From: Methylosarcina fibrata AML-C10
Lineage (GTDB): Bacteria > Pseudomonadota > Gammaproteobacteria > Methylococcales > Methylomonadaceae
Assembly: GCF_000372865.1 (NCBI RefSeq)
Contig: NZ_KB889965.1
Coordinates: 3,553,759-3,617,758 of the forward strand
Direction of reading: 5' to 3'
Length of the DNA stretch: 64,000 nt
Below, piece by piece: positions 43,817-52,888 of this stretch. The notes beneath the pieces are model-generated. The model saw only the letters and a list, made by a program, of their open reading frames with translations, had not been told where the DNA came from and did not search any database. Made by a program: the position numbers and the translations under genes. Position 1 is the first letter of the stretch; every line of letters begins with the position of its first letter.

Positions 43817-45669
43817 ACACCGAATTCAGTTTTCACGAACTCAAAGCCGCAGACCGTCTGCCTTCGCCTTCAGGACTCGCTCTGGCCATCATGCGCCTGG
43901 TGCAAAGGGAGGATGCGACCGTAAAAAAGCTGACCGATCTGGTGAAAGCCGATCCGGCATTGACCGCGCGCATTTTAAGCTTCGCCAATTCCGCTGCGTT
44001 TGGCGCCCGGCGCCCGGTAGCGGCCATCCAGGACGCGGTGATCATGATGGGCATGCAGGCGGTGCGCAATTTTGCCTTGGGCCTGTCGATCGTCAGCCGT
44101 CAACGTAACGAGCATTGTTCCGGCTTCGATTACGGCGTCTACTGGGCGCAAGCCCTGGCCCTGGCGGTCGCCGTCGCCGCCGTGACCGGCCGGGAACGCA
44201 CGGTGGCTCCGGAAGAATCGTTCACGCTGGGCTTGTTGTCCGACATCGGCCGGCTGGCCCTGGCTACCGCCTGGTCGGACGCTTACAGCGAGTGTCTTCG
44301 CGCGTCTCAAGGCGGCGATTTGATGCAATTGGAGCGGGAGCGTTTTGCGGTCGACCATAACGAACTCACGCTGATTTTGTTGCTCGACTGGGGATTGCCC
44401 AGCCTCTTGCTGGATTCGCTCAAACTCAGCTTTGAATCTCCCACAGGGGAAAGTTCGCGCATAGTCCGGTTTGCCCAGCAATTGGCTTTTTCCCGTCGCA
44501 TAGCGCGTTTCTGCGTGGCCGACGATTCGTATCGGGCCGTCCTGCTTCCGGATTTGCGGCAAGATGCGGTATTGCACGCTCTCGAAGGCGAGTCATTCGA
44601 CCGGTTTCTCGACGAGATTTGCAAGCAGTGGCAGGAGTGGGGCAAGCTGATCGACATCGAAACGGATGTGCGGATGGTGTTTCCGGTGAGCCGGCACGAT
44701 CCGTTCGAGGCATTGCCCGGCCTGGAATTGTTACTGGTGGACGACGATCCGATGATGCTGGCGCGGCTGTCGAAACAGTTAGCCTCGGCCGGACATCGGG
44801 TGAGCACCTGCCGGGACGGCGAATCGGCGCTGAAACTCATCATCGAAAACAAACCTCAACTGGTGATTACCGACTGGCGGATGAAGCCGATGGACGGCCT
44901 GACTCTGTGCAAGACCTTGCGCGGCTCCGATCTCGGCAAAAATCTGTATCTGATCATGCTGACGGCGTCCGAGAGCGAAGATGCGCTGGTGGAGGCCTTC
45001 GACGCCGGCATCGACGATTACGTCATCAAACCGGTCAGTCTGAAGGTCCTGCTCGCGCGAGTCCGCGCCGGCCAGCGCATTCTCATGCTGCAACAGGAAC
45101 TGGAAAAGGAAAAGAAAGACATCGAGCGCTACAGCGCCGAGCTGGCGGTCGTCAACCGCCGCCTGGAATTGATGGCCAATACCGATATTCTCACCGGCCT
45201 GCCCAACCGCCGATATGCCCTGAACCGTCTGGAACAGGAATGGGACAGCGCGCAACGCTACGGCCGCCCGCTCAGCGTGTTGATGCTGGACCTGGATTAT
45301 TTCAAATCGATTAACGACAATTTGGGTCATGACGCCGGCGACGTCGTGCTCGCCCATGCCGCCAATTTGTTGAAAGCCAATGCCCGCACCAGCGACATCG
45401 CGTGCCGATTGGGCGGCGAGGAGTTTCTGGTGATTGCTCCCAACACCGACGCCAAAGCCGCCCTGCTTCTGGCCGAGCGCATTCGCAGCTCCATCCAGAC
45501 CGAACAACCCAAAGATCTGGCCCTGCCCCGGCCGATGACCGTAAGCATCGGCGTAGCCGGCTCGCTGGGCGGCAAACCCAGATGGAACGAGCTGATCAAA
45601 CTGGCCGACCAGGCTTTATACAAAATCAAGGCGGAGGGCCGCAACGCCGTGAGGCTGGCCTCGCAGTAA
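43813..45669 (+). CDS. HDOD - receiver - GGDEF diguanylate cyclase
   Basis: 618 residues. An HDOD domain (about 15-215: LPSPSGLALAIMRLVQREDA; ARILSFANSAAFG) is followed by a receiver (ELLLVDDDPMMLARLSKQL; phospho-Asp in VITDWRMKPMDG near 352) and a GGDEF domain. The catalytic signature is LGGEEFLV, and RTSD five residues before it is an I-site for feedback by c-di-GMP. Translation is coupled to the hybrid kinase upstream, the obvious phosphodonor. Output would be c-di-GMP synthesis; HDOD may bind another regulator. Confidence 0.92.
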   Translation: MNTEFSFHELKAADRLPSPSGLALAIMRLVQREDATVKKLTDLVKADPALTARILSFANSAAFGARRPVAAIQDAVIMMGMQAVRNFALGLSIVSRQRNEHCSGFDYGVYWAQALALAVAVAAVTGRERTVAPEESFTLGLLSDIGRLALATAWSDAYSECLRASQGGDLMQLERERFAVDHNELTLILLLDWGLPSLLLDSLKLSFESPTGESSRIVRFAQQLAFSRRIARFCVADDSYRAVLLPDLRQDAVLHALEGESFDRFLDEICKQWQEWGKLIDIETDVRMVFPVSRHDPFEALPGLELLLVDDDPMMLARLSKQLASAGHRVSTCRDGESALKLIIENKPQLVITDWRMKPMDGLTLCKTLRGSDLGKNLYLIMLTASESEDALVEAFDAGIDDYVIKPVSLKVLLARVRAGQRILMLQQELEKEKKDIERYSAELAVVNRRLELMANTDILTGLPNRRYALNRLEQEWDSAQRYGRPLSVLMLDLDYFKSINDNLGHDAGDVVLAHAANLLKANARTSDIACRLGGEEFLVIAPNTDAKAALLLAERIRSSIQTEQPKDLALPRPMTVSIGVAGSLGGKPRWNELIKLADQALYKIKAEGRNAVRLASQ

Positions 45670-45805
45670 CAAGGATTCGGGCGTAAATTATTTCCCTGTT
45701 TAAGGCATAGGATGCTGCCGAGGATAAAATTTTTGACGGCAGGCTCAAGTCCGTGCACCCGAATCGAAAAGGCTCTCATGCGAGTATGTCCAAGCAAGCC
45801 AGCCT

Positions 45806-48800
45806 CTAACCGGTTTGTTCCGCCTTGGCCAGTGCCTGCCGCAAGGTTTCTTCGATTTTTCTCCGGTCGGTCGTCTCCCATGCGGTATTGAAGAGCGCCC
45901 AACCCTCGTCTCCGGGCAGGCGCACCCGGAATAAAGACCAGCTAAAATAGGCGTCTTCCAGAGGGCCGTTCTCGGATCGTTTTATTTTATAGGGTGCGTC
46001 CATGATCGAAAACGGAGTCCCGGTCTCCGCGACTTCCCGGAATATTTTTTCCAGTTCGGGCACTTCCGGCCACACCTCCTGCACGGTTTTTCCGATCATT
46101 TCCTTCTGCGGCGCGATCCTCTGGTACCGGGGATTGACCAGCAATATTCTCAAGTCCGAAGCCCGCACGATATTGACCGCAACGGGCAGGTGCCTGATCA
46201 CCGTTTCTAACAGATTGCGCTGAGCCCGGGCCTCTTCCTCGGCCTGCTTGAGCCGGGTAATGTCCTGCATCGCGCCGATCATGCGGACCGGTTTCCCTTC
46301 CGCGTCCCGAATCAGGAATCCGCGGTCGAGTACTTCGGCATAGCTGCCGTCGACTTTCCGGAAACGGTACTCGTCCTGCCATAGGTCGCGCAGAGCATCG
46401 TCGAGAACGGCCTGGAATTTTGCAGTGACTCCGGGCCGGTCCTCGGGATGCACTTTTTCCAGCCACCAGGCCGCCGTCTGCGGTCCGTCGACCGCGTCGG
46501 TCCAGCCGAAGACTTCGATTCCCGACGTACTCCAGTGCTGCGAGTCGTGCACGATGTCCCAGTCCCAGATGACGTCGGAGGTGGCCTGCGAGGCCAGAGT
46601 TAACCGTTTTTCGCTTTCACTCAAGGCTTCCGTGGCTTTCTTCCAGTCGTCGACATCGGTATTGCTGCCGAACCATTTGACGATGCGGCCCGCCTCGTCC
46701 CTGAGAGGCGTCGCCAGGGTATGGAACCAGCGGTAAACGCCGTCGTGCCGGCGAATCCGGAATTCGACGGCAAAACGGCCGCCCCGTCGAGTGGTCTCCT
46801 GCCACTGCTCGACGGTCCGCCGGCGATCGTCGGGATGAAGCTGCTCAAGCCAGCCGTAGCCGAGTTGAAGAGATTCCGGGACGCCGGTATAAGCCAACCA
46901 TTGCGGACTCAGATAGTCGCACGATCCGTCCGGCAGGCAGGTCCATACCAATTGCGGAAGCGATTCGACCACTTGCCGAAATTTCCGCTCGCTGTTGCGC
47001 AATTCTTCCTCGGCCTGCTTGCGCCCGCTAATGTCCTGGGTAATTCCAAAACCGCCCAACATTTCGCCATTTTCGTCAAATTCCAGATAGGCTTTTTCGC
47101 GCACCCATTTGATTTGCCCCTCGACGACTATGCGGTGCTCGATGTCGTAGGGCTCGCCCCGGAGGCCTGCCTGCCATTGGGTGTCCACGTAGTCACGATC
47201 GTCGGGATGAACGATCTCAAGGAACGCCTCGTAGGTCTGCGGCATACCCTCGGGCACGCCGAAAATACGGTAGTTCTCGTCGGACCAGGTCAGGACGTTG
47301 CGCTGGACATCCAATCGCCACCAGCCGATTTTTCCCACTTTTTGAGCACGGTCCAAATCTTCGCGGCTCTGTCGCAGAGCCGTCTCCGCCGCGCGACGCT
47401 CGGTCACGTCACGCACGACGGCCTGTAAATGTCCGTCCGGGAGCTTTCGCGCGGTAATTTCGCCAATAAAATCGGTGCCGTCCTTACGCAGGAAGCGCCA
47501 TTCGCTGCGATGAACTTCGCCGTCTTCGAGTTCCGTAAAATGCGGACCCAGGCGGGCCTGTTCTTCGGGCGGAAGGATATCGATGACGCGCCGCTCAAGG
47601 ATTTCTTCGCGCGTCAGGCCCAGCATCGCGCAGCCCGTTGGGCTCACGTCGATGTAGCGAGCATCGGCCGACGCAACAAAGATGCCGTCTACGGACTGCT
47701 CGAAGAGTAAACGAAATCGTTCTTCGCTCTCCCGCAGGGCCACCTCGGCCTGCTTGCGCCCGGTGATGTCGGTAAAGGTGATGGCCACGCCCGTGGTTTT
47801 TTCGTTTCCGGTTCGATAGGGATAAGTCCGGCGTATGAACCACCGTTTTCCCACGCTTTGAATTTCGGCTTCGAGCGGCTGGCCCGTCTTCATGACCGTG
47901 CGGGCATCCTCGAGAAAATGAGGATCCCAGAATTTCGGCACCAGTTCTTCTATGAGGCGGCCCGTATCGGAGGACCGCAGAGGAAAAAGCTCGCTGACGG
48001 CCGTAGTGAACCATCGGACACGCAGCGCCCGATCCAGAAACAAGGTCATCACCCCGCCGCTACTGAGCACTTTACTTTGCGTTTCCAGCTCCCGGATTGT
48101 GACGCGAAGCTGGGCGTTGGCTTCGTTGACCTCTTCATTACTGAGGTTGAGCTGATCGTTGACGGCCCTGAGCTCTTCGTTCAAGACTTGCAGTTCTTCG
48201 CGCGAGGCTTTCAGCTCTTCGATCGTGATGCGCAGCGTATTGCTCAAGTCTTCGGAGCCTTTTTCGTCGGCTGCCCTGTCTCCGTTCGGCGAAGCCGGGC
48301 CGCGCGCGGGAGCCGAACGCACGAACGACACCAGCAGGCGCTGCGTGCCAAGGTCTTCCCCCCTCTGGAACGGCATCAGCCGGATGCTCAGCGAACCGTC
48401 TTTGCTGCCGTGATCCTGCAGATCGTCGATGCTCAGAGGCTGGCCTTGGGTTACAGCCTGTGTTGCCGCGGATCGAAGATCGTCGGTCCAGGCCGTCTGC
48501 ACCAGATCCAGCAGGTTCAGCGTGGGCTGGCCTTCAGGCAGGCGCAGGAAAGACCCGGTATCGCCGTAGACGCGCAGGATGTTGAATTGCTCATCGATCA
48601 GTACGGACGGGAAATCGAATTTTTCCAGCACCGCCCAGGAGGCGCTTTCTCCCGTGGCGGAACTGCCCGATCTGGCAAGTTGCGAGGGTTTGATGCGCTT
48701 CGGAAAGGTGATCCGGATATCCGCCGCGGGCCCTGTTTTCCGGTAGATGTGCCAAAGCGGCGAGACGACTTCGAAGCCGCTCTGCTTCGAAGACAGGGAT

Positions 48801-50179
48801 TCGCCGCCGCCGAGGAAAAGATAACCGCCTATTCGCAGCGAGGCATGCAGCAAAGCGAGCACCCGCTGCTGAGCGTAGGGTTCAAGATAGATTAACAGAT
48901 TCCGGCAGGTGACCAGATCCAGGTTCGAAAAAGGAGGATCGGTGAGCAGGTGTTGCGGCGCGAAAACTATTTTTTTCCGCAGCGTTTTATTTACCCGGAA
49001 GGCGCCGTCGACCGCATAAAAGAAGCGTTCCAGGCGTTCGGGCGCAATCGGCTGGACGTCGGCGGAGGAAAACCGGCCGCGGCTTGCGCGCGCGACGATT
49101 TCGGGCGATGCGTCGGTGGCAAAGACCTGGAAGTCGACCTGTTTCGTTCTCTGCTCCGTCTGCTCGACCAGCAGCATGGCGAGCGAATACGCCTCTTCGC
49201 CGGTGGAACAGGCCGGGGTCCAGGCCCGGAGCAGGCGGTCTTCGGGCTGTTCACGGACTAGCGGCATGATCACGTCGCGCGCCAACACCTCCCAGGCTTT
49301 GTCGTCGCGGAAAAAATCGGTGACGTGTATCGGTATGTCCCGGACCAGCGCTTCCAATTCGGCGCGGTCGTCCTGCAGGAGCGCGGCGTAATCGCGAAAA
49401 TGCTCGATATGCCGGATCGACATGCGTCGCTCGATTTGCCATCGCAGTGGTTTGGGCTTGTAGCCGCTCAAATCGAAACCGGCCTGCCGTCGGATGAGCA
49501 TCAATATTTCGTCCAGAGGCGGCGCAATGTCTTCTCCTTCTCCGTTGTTTGACGGGAGGCAAGCGGAGGAAGGGGCGGCGCAGCGCAGCAATTCCGAGGC
49601 GATGGATTCTACGGGAAGAACATGGCTGACGGCTTCGGTGCCGATCGCGGCACAAGGCATGCCGTCGTACATGGCGGTAGTGGGATCCTGTACCAGGACT
49701 TTGCCACCCGCCTGTTTGACGGACAAAACTCCGGCGGCGCCGTCGGTGCCGGTACCGGACAGAACCACGGCAATCGCCTGCCGGCCCCGGTCGGCGGCAA
49801 GGCTTTTAAAAAAAGTATCGATCAGGTCGAGATAGACGCGCACCCGGCCGGAAAACGGGCGACAACGCAAGACGCCGTTTTCAATGGTCAGCACCTGGCC
49901 CGGTCCTATGAGATAGACGTGATCGCGTTCCACCGTCATGCCGTCGACGGCTTCCAAAACGGGCAATACCGTCGATTTTTCCAGAAGCTCGGCAAGATGG
50001 CTGGGATGATCGGGATGTAAATGCTGCACCACGACGAAGGCCAGACCGGTCTTTTCGGGCAGAGTTTTAAACAAGCTGCGCAGTGCGTCGACGCCGCCGG
50101 CGGAGGCGCCGATGCCTACCACCGGAAAAGAGGAAGTCTGCGCCCTATCGTTTTCAGTCACGGCCTGTTTTACTCCCAA
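45806..50179 (-). CDS. CheB - CheR - multi-PAS fusion protein without kinase domain
   Basis: 1457 residues. A CheB methylesterase domain (about 15-200: GIGASAGGVDALRSLF, VVQHLHPDHPSHL, LSGTGTDGAAG) is followed by a CheR methyltransferase (about 220-490: DYAALLQDDRAELEALVRDI, ACSTGEEAYSLAML, NLLIYLEP) and a coiled coil (LKASREELQVLNEELRAVND). Five to six PAS/PAC units run to the end (for example MTERRAAETALRQSRED-like linkers; GFGITQDISGRKQAEEELR). Relatives usually end in a histidine kinase; this one stops after the last PAS at QALAKAEQTG. The start may be TTG 50179 or GTG 50161; the latter has GGGAG upstream. It is convergent with the GGDEF gene. Confidence 0.9.
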   Translation of the reverse strand: MGVKQAVTENDRAQTSSFPVVGIGASAGGVDALRSLFKTLPEKTGLAFVVVQHLHPDHPSHLAELLEKSTVLPVLEAVDGMTVERDHVYLIGPGQVLTIENGVLRCRPFSGRVRVYLDLIDTFFKSLAADRGRQAIAVVLSGTGTDGAAGVLSVKQAGGKVLVQDPTTAMYDGMPCAAIGTEAVSHVLPVESIASELLRCAAPSSACLPSNNGEGEDIAPPLDEILMLIRRQAGFDLSGYKPKPLRWQIERRMSIRHIEHFRDYAALLQDDRAELEALVRDIPIHVTDFFRDDKAWEVLARDVIMPLVREQPEDRLLRAWTPACSTGEEAYSLAMLLVEQTEQRTKQVDFQVFATDASPEIVARASRGRFSSADVQPIAPERLERFFYAVDGAFRVNKTLRKKIVFAPQHLLTDPPFSNLDLVTCRNLLIYLEPYAQQRVLALLHASLRIGGYLFLGGGESLSSKQSGFEVVSPLWHIYRKTGPAADIRITFPKRIKPSQLARSGSSATGESASWAVLEKFDFPSVLIDEQFNILRVYGDTGSFLRLPEGQPTLNLLDLVQTAWTDDLRSAATQAVTQGQPLSIDDLQDHGSKDGSLSIRLMPFQRGEDLGTQRLLVSFVRSAPARGPASPNGDRAADEKGSEDLSNTLRITIEELKASREELQVLNEELRAVNDQLNLSNEEVNEANAQLRVTIRELETQSKVLSSGGVMTLFLDRALRVRWFTTAVSELFPLRSSDTGRLIEELVPKFWDPHFLEDARTVMKTGQPLEAEIQSVGKRWFIRRTYPYRTGNEKTTGVAITFTDITGRKQAEVALRESEERFRLLFEQSVDGIFVASADARYIDVSPTGCAMLGLTREEILERRVIDILPPEEQARLGPHFTELEDGEVHRSEWRFLRKDGTDFIGEITARKLPDGHLQAVVRDVTERRAAETALRQSREDLDRAQKVGKIGWWRLDVQRNVLTWSDENYRIFGVPEGMPQTYEAFLEIVHPDDRDYVDTQWQAGLRGEPYDIEHRIVVEGQIKWVREKAYLEFDENGEMLGGFGITQDISGRKQAEEELRNSERKFRQVVESLPQLVWTCLPDGSCDYLSPQWLAYTGVPESLQLGYGWLEQLHPDDRRRTVEQWQETTRRGGRFAVEFRIRRHDGVYRWFHTLATPLRDEAGRIVKWFGSNTDVDDWKKATEALSESEKRLTLASQATSDVIWDWDIVHDSQHWSTSGIEVFGWTDAVDGPQTAAWWLEKVHPEDRPGVTAKFQAVLDDALRDLWQDEYRFRKVDGSYAEVLDRGFLIRDAEGKPVRMIGAMQDITRLKQAEEEARAQRNLLETVIRHLPVAVNIVRASDLRILLVNPRYQRIAPQKEMIGKTVQEVWPEVPELEKIFREVAETGTPFSIMDAPYKIKRSENGPLEDAYFSWSLFRVRLPGDEGWALFNTAWETTDRRKIEETLRQALAKAEQTG

Positions 50180-50585
50180 GACTTACTGCGGGCTTTGATA
50201 AAATTTTCTGCATGCGGCCGAATACCGGGGTGAACTCGCTTCGGAAAGCATTGTTTCGGTAACGAGCCTTTCTCGTTCCCGAGGCGGCGCTCGGGCAAAA
50301 GGGGCCGGCCTGCCGCAAACTCCTGCCGGATAAGCCAGAGGATAAAGACTTGCGCAAGATGCTCAATAAGTTATCGATTGAATCCGGCATCTTTCATGGA
50401 AATTTGGGGGCTTGGCATGGCGTTTGTGCGCGGAAAAATTGAATTTTACATTATGATACTGCGTCAGCAAGAATGTTCAACAAGCTTATTTCCAGGTCTC
50501 AATAAAATCACTGGATTAACCCGTGTCGAGCGGCGGAACTGCGTATCGATCCGCCGGTTCGAGACCATTTCAACAGGACACTGCC
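50180..50585. other. divergent promoter region
   Basis: 406 bp between the CheB-CheR gene (minus) and the aldolase gene (plus). Short frames on both strands look random. It should contain both promoters, but I could not pick convincing boxes. AGGA about 8 nt before 50586 supports the aldolase start. Confidence 0.4.
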
Positions 50586-51635
50586 ATGAATTTCGCATCC
50601 GATAACTGGGCAGGCGCTCACTCCGCCATCGCGCAACGATTGCTGGAAGCCGCCGCGGGATTTTCAGCGCCTTACGGCACGAGCGAACTGGACCGCAAAA
50701 TCGAACAACGGTTTAACGAGCTGTTCGAGCGCGAGGTGGCGGTTTATTTCGTCAGCACCGGCACGGCGGCCAATTCGCTGGCGCTGGCCGCCGTCAACCG
50801 CCCGGGCGGAGTGGTTTTTTGCCACCGTGAAGCTCATCTGCTGGAAGACGAATGCGGAGCGCCGGAGTTTTTCACGCACGGCGCCCGTCTGGTCCCCGTC
50901 GATGGGGACAACGGTAAAATCGATCCCGCCCGTCTCAAAGCCGAAATTGAGCGTTTTCCGCCGGATTTCGTTCATGCCGGGCAACCGATGGCGATTTCCA
51001 TGACGCAGGCGACCGAAATCGGCACGCTGTACCGGCCCGACGAAATGGCCGCCATTGCCGACCTCGCCGGGACTTACCGTCTGCCCCTGCATATGGACGG
51101 CGCGCGTTTCGCCAATGCGCTGGCGGCGTTGCAACTGACTCCGGCCGAGATGACCTGGAAACGGGGCGTCGACGTCGTCTCGTTCGGGGGCACCAAAAAC
51201 GGTTGTTGGTGCGCCGAAGCGCTGGTCTTCATGAATCCGGAACAGGCTCGTGACCTGCCGTTCATCCGGAAACGGGCCGGCCAGTTGTTTTCCAAAAGCC
51301 GGTTTATCGCCTGCCAGTTCGAGGCTTATTTGCAGGATGGACTCTGGCTGGATCTGGCGCGTCATGCCAATGCGATGGCCGAGCGTCTGCGGCAGGGCAT
51401 CGTGCAGTCCGGGCAAGCCCGGCTGGCATGGCATCCCGAAGCCAATGAAGTGTTTTGCATCGTGGATAAAGCGCATGCGGCCGAGCTTCAGGAAAAAGGT
51501 GCCGTTTTTTATCAATGGCATCCTCCCCGCGCCAGGCCGGACCTGTTGAGTCCGGACGAAGCGCTGATTCGCCTGGTGACCAGTTTTGCGACCGAAGCCG
51601 GTCAAGTAGACCGGTTTCTTGAGCTTTTGGGCTGA
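50586..51635 (+). CDS. low-specificity threonine aldolase-like PLP enzyme
   Basis: 349 residues from the ATG at 50586 (an upstream in-frame GTG adds 21 residues without support). The fold-type I order is visible: YGTSELDRKIEQRFNELFER, FVSTGTAANSLALAAVNRPG for phosphate binding, HREAHLLEDECGAPEFFTHG, LHMDGARFANA for the pyridine Asp, and VVSFGGTKNGCWCAEALV with the Schiff-base Lys. It cleaves threonine or related beta-hydroxy amino acids to glycine and an aldehyde. It stands alone. Confidence 0.87.
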   Translation: MNFASDNWAGAHSAIAQRLLEAAAGFSAPYGTSELDRKIEQRFNELFEREVAVYFVSTGTAANSLALAAVNRPGGVVFCHREAHLLEDECGAPEFFTHGARLVPVDGDNGKIDPARLKAEIERFPPDFVHAGQPMAISMTQATEIGTLYRPDEMAAIADLAGTYRLPLHMDGARFANALAALQLTPAEMTWKRGVDVVSFGGTKNGCWCAEALVFMNPEQARDLPFIRKRAGQLFSKSRFIACQFEAYLQDGLWLDLARHANAMAERLRQGIVQSGQARLAWHPEANEVFCIVDKAHAAELQEKGAVFYQWHPPRARPDLLSPDEALIRLVTSFATEAGQVDRFLELLG

Positions 51636-51774
51636 AGTTGGAGTTCCTGAAGGCGGCTGGGATGGGGCACGAGACGCTTTTGGCGGATTATGTGTTTATG
51701 AGCGGTTTTCGTAGGCCATCTGTTTTCGAGGCCGGCCAGGATACGCGGTAAGCAAGGGCCGGGCGGATGCCGGG

Positions 51775-52701
51775 CTAGGCAAAAACTCTTTTCTTGATGG
51801 CGAGAGCGTAGTTTTCAAAAGCCCGGCCTTCTGCAAGAAACAATCGGGGGACGACCAGTTCGCACTCCAACAGCCGCAACCGTTTGCCGTCAGGGATGCC
51901 GTCTATTCTGGCATAAAGGAAACCGCCGTATTTCTGAAGGAGTCTTGAATGAATGTCCCTTGCCCAGCGAATCTCGCTTGGGGACGCTTCATAATAGGCA
52001 TTGGTCCCGCCGAAGCATTCATGCGCTATCCAACTGTTCCGGGCTACGGTTTTGCGTACGGCGTGGCTGAATAAATCGTCAATGAAAATAAACGACAGTT
52101 CGCCGTGGGTAACGATCTCGGGCATGAACTGTTGAAAACAAACGGTGTGGGATCGGAGCAGCCCTTCCAGCAAGTCCCGAAATTCAACTGCCGATAAAAA
52201 CGACGGGTTACTTTCCGCTGTCCTTATTTCAATTCCTTTCCAGTTGCGGGAAATCCGATAGGTATTCCAGCTTTTGGAAGAAATGGCGGGCTTCACGACA
52301 CAGTCATGCCAGCCGGTTCTTTGAAAAACTTCTTCGATCGTCATGTTTTCGCCCCGTTCCGCCCAGAGGGTCGGGATAAGGCCGACGCCATCCTGTTCCA
52401 GACCGCGAAGATAGTTGCTTTTGTCCAGGGCGGCTCGAATGACCGGAAGGGAATTCACGATAGATACGGTTCCCAATTGCTCGGCTAAAGCTTCAATCTT
52501 GGCCAAAAAATCGGAATCGCAATGATATCCGCGGCATTCGCGGACATTGATCAAGCCGTATTGATCCCAGTGAATATCGCCGCTCCGGTTCAATGAAATC
52601 AGGCGGCTTTCCAGTCCATGCACGGCAAGATGATGCGCAATGCCGGAATATTCCGTATGAGGCTGATCTAAAAAAATAAATCCTACCAACGGGTGTTTCA
52701 A
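51775..52701 (-). CDS. ATP-grasp ligase, substrate unknown
   Basis: 308 residues with a glutathione synthetase-like ATP-grasp layout: DCVVKPAISSKSWNTYRISR as the nucleotide-binding strand, FQQFMPEIVTHGELSFIFID for the second half, and ARIDGIPDGKRLRLLECELV for the metal-binding Glu residues. FLAEGRAFENYALAIKKRV at the end is shared by a family of small-molecule or peptide ligases. The start is TTG 52701 with no good ribosome site, so the true start is uncertain. No peptide gene is adjacent, so the acceptor cannot be guessed. Confidence 0.72.
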   Translation of the reverse strand: MKHPLVGFIFLDQPHTEYSGIAHHLAVHGLESRLISLNRSGDIHWDQYGLINVRECRGYHCDSDFLAKIEALAEQLGTVSIVNSLPVIRAALDKSNYLRGLEQDGVGLIPTLWAERGENMTIEEVFQRTGWHDCVVKPAISSKSWNTYRISRNWKGIEIRTAESNPSFLSAVEFRDLLEGLLRSHTVCFQQFMPEIVTHGELSFIFIDDLFSHAVRKTVARNSWIAHECFGGTNAYYEASPSEIRWARDIHSRLLQKYGGFLYARIDGIPDGKRLRLLECELVVPRLFLAEGRAFENYALAIKKRVFA

Positions 52702-52888
52702 TTGGAACGCTCTCGACCGGTAAACAGGCGACTTGACAGTTGGGAATCCAGGTTCGGCTAACGTATACCCGTTGCTGTTCGGCTGTCAAGACCGTCCTAT
52801 TCAATGCCGACAAGTAGCCCGTAGATGTCATAAAGCGCCCACACACCCCGGCTCTTGCTGCCCGCTCGTTAGCCTTCGGAAGGCGCTG

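Noticed and set aside
47858..48895. 345-aa plus-strand frame
   Set aside because: Antisense of the CheB-CheR-PAS gene, with no recognisable domain.
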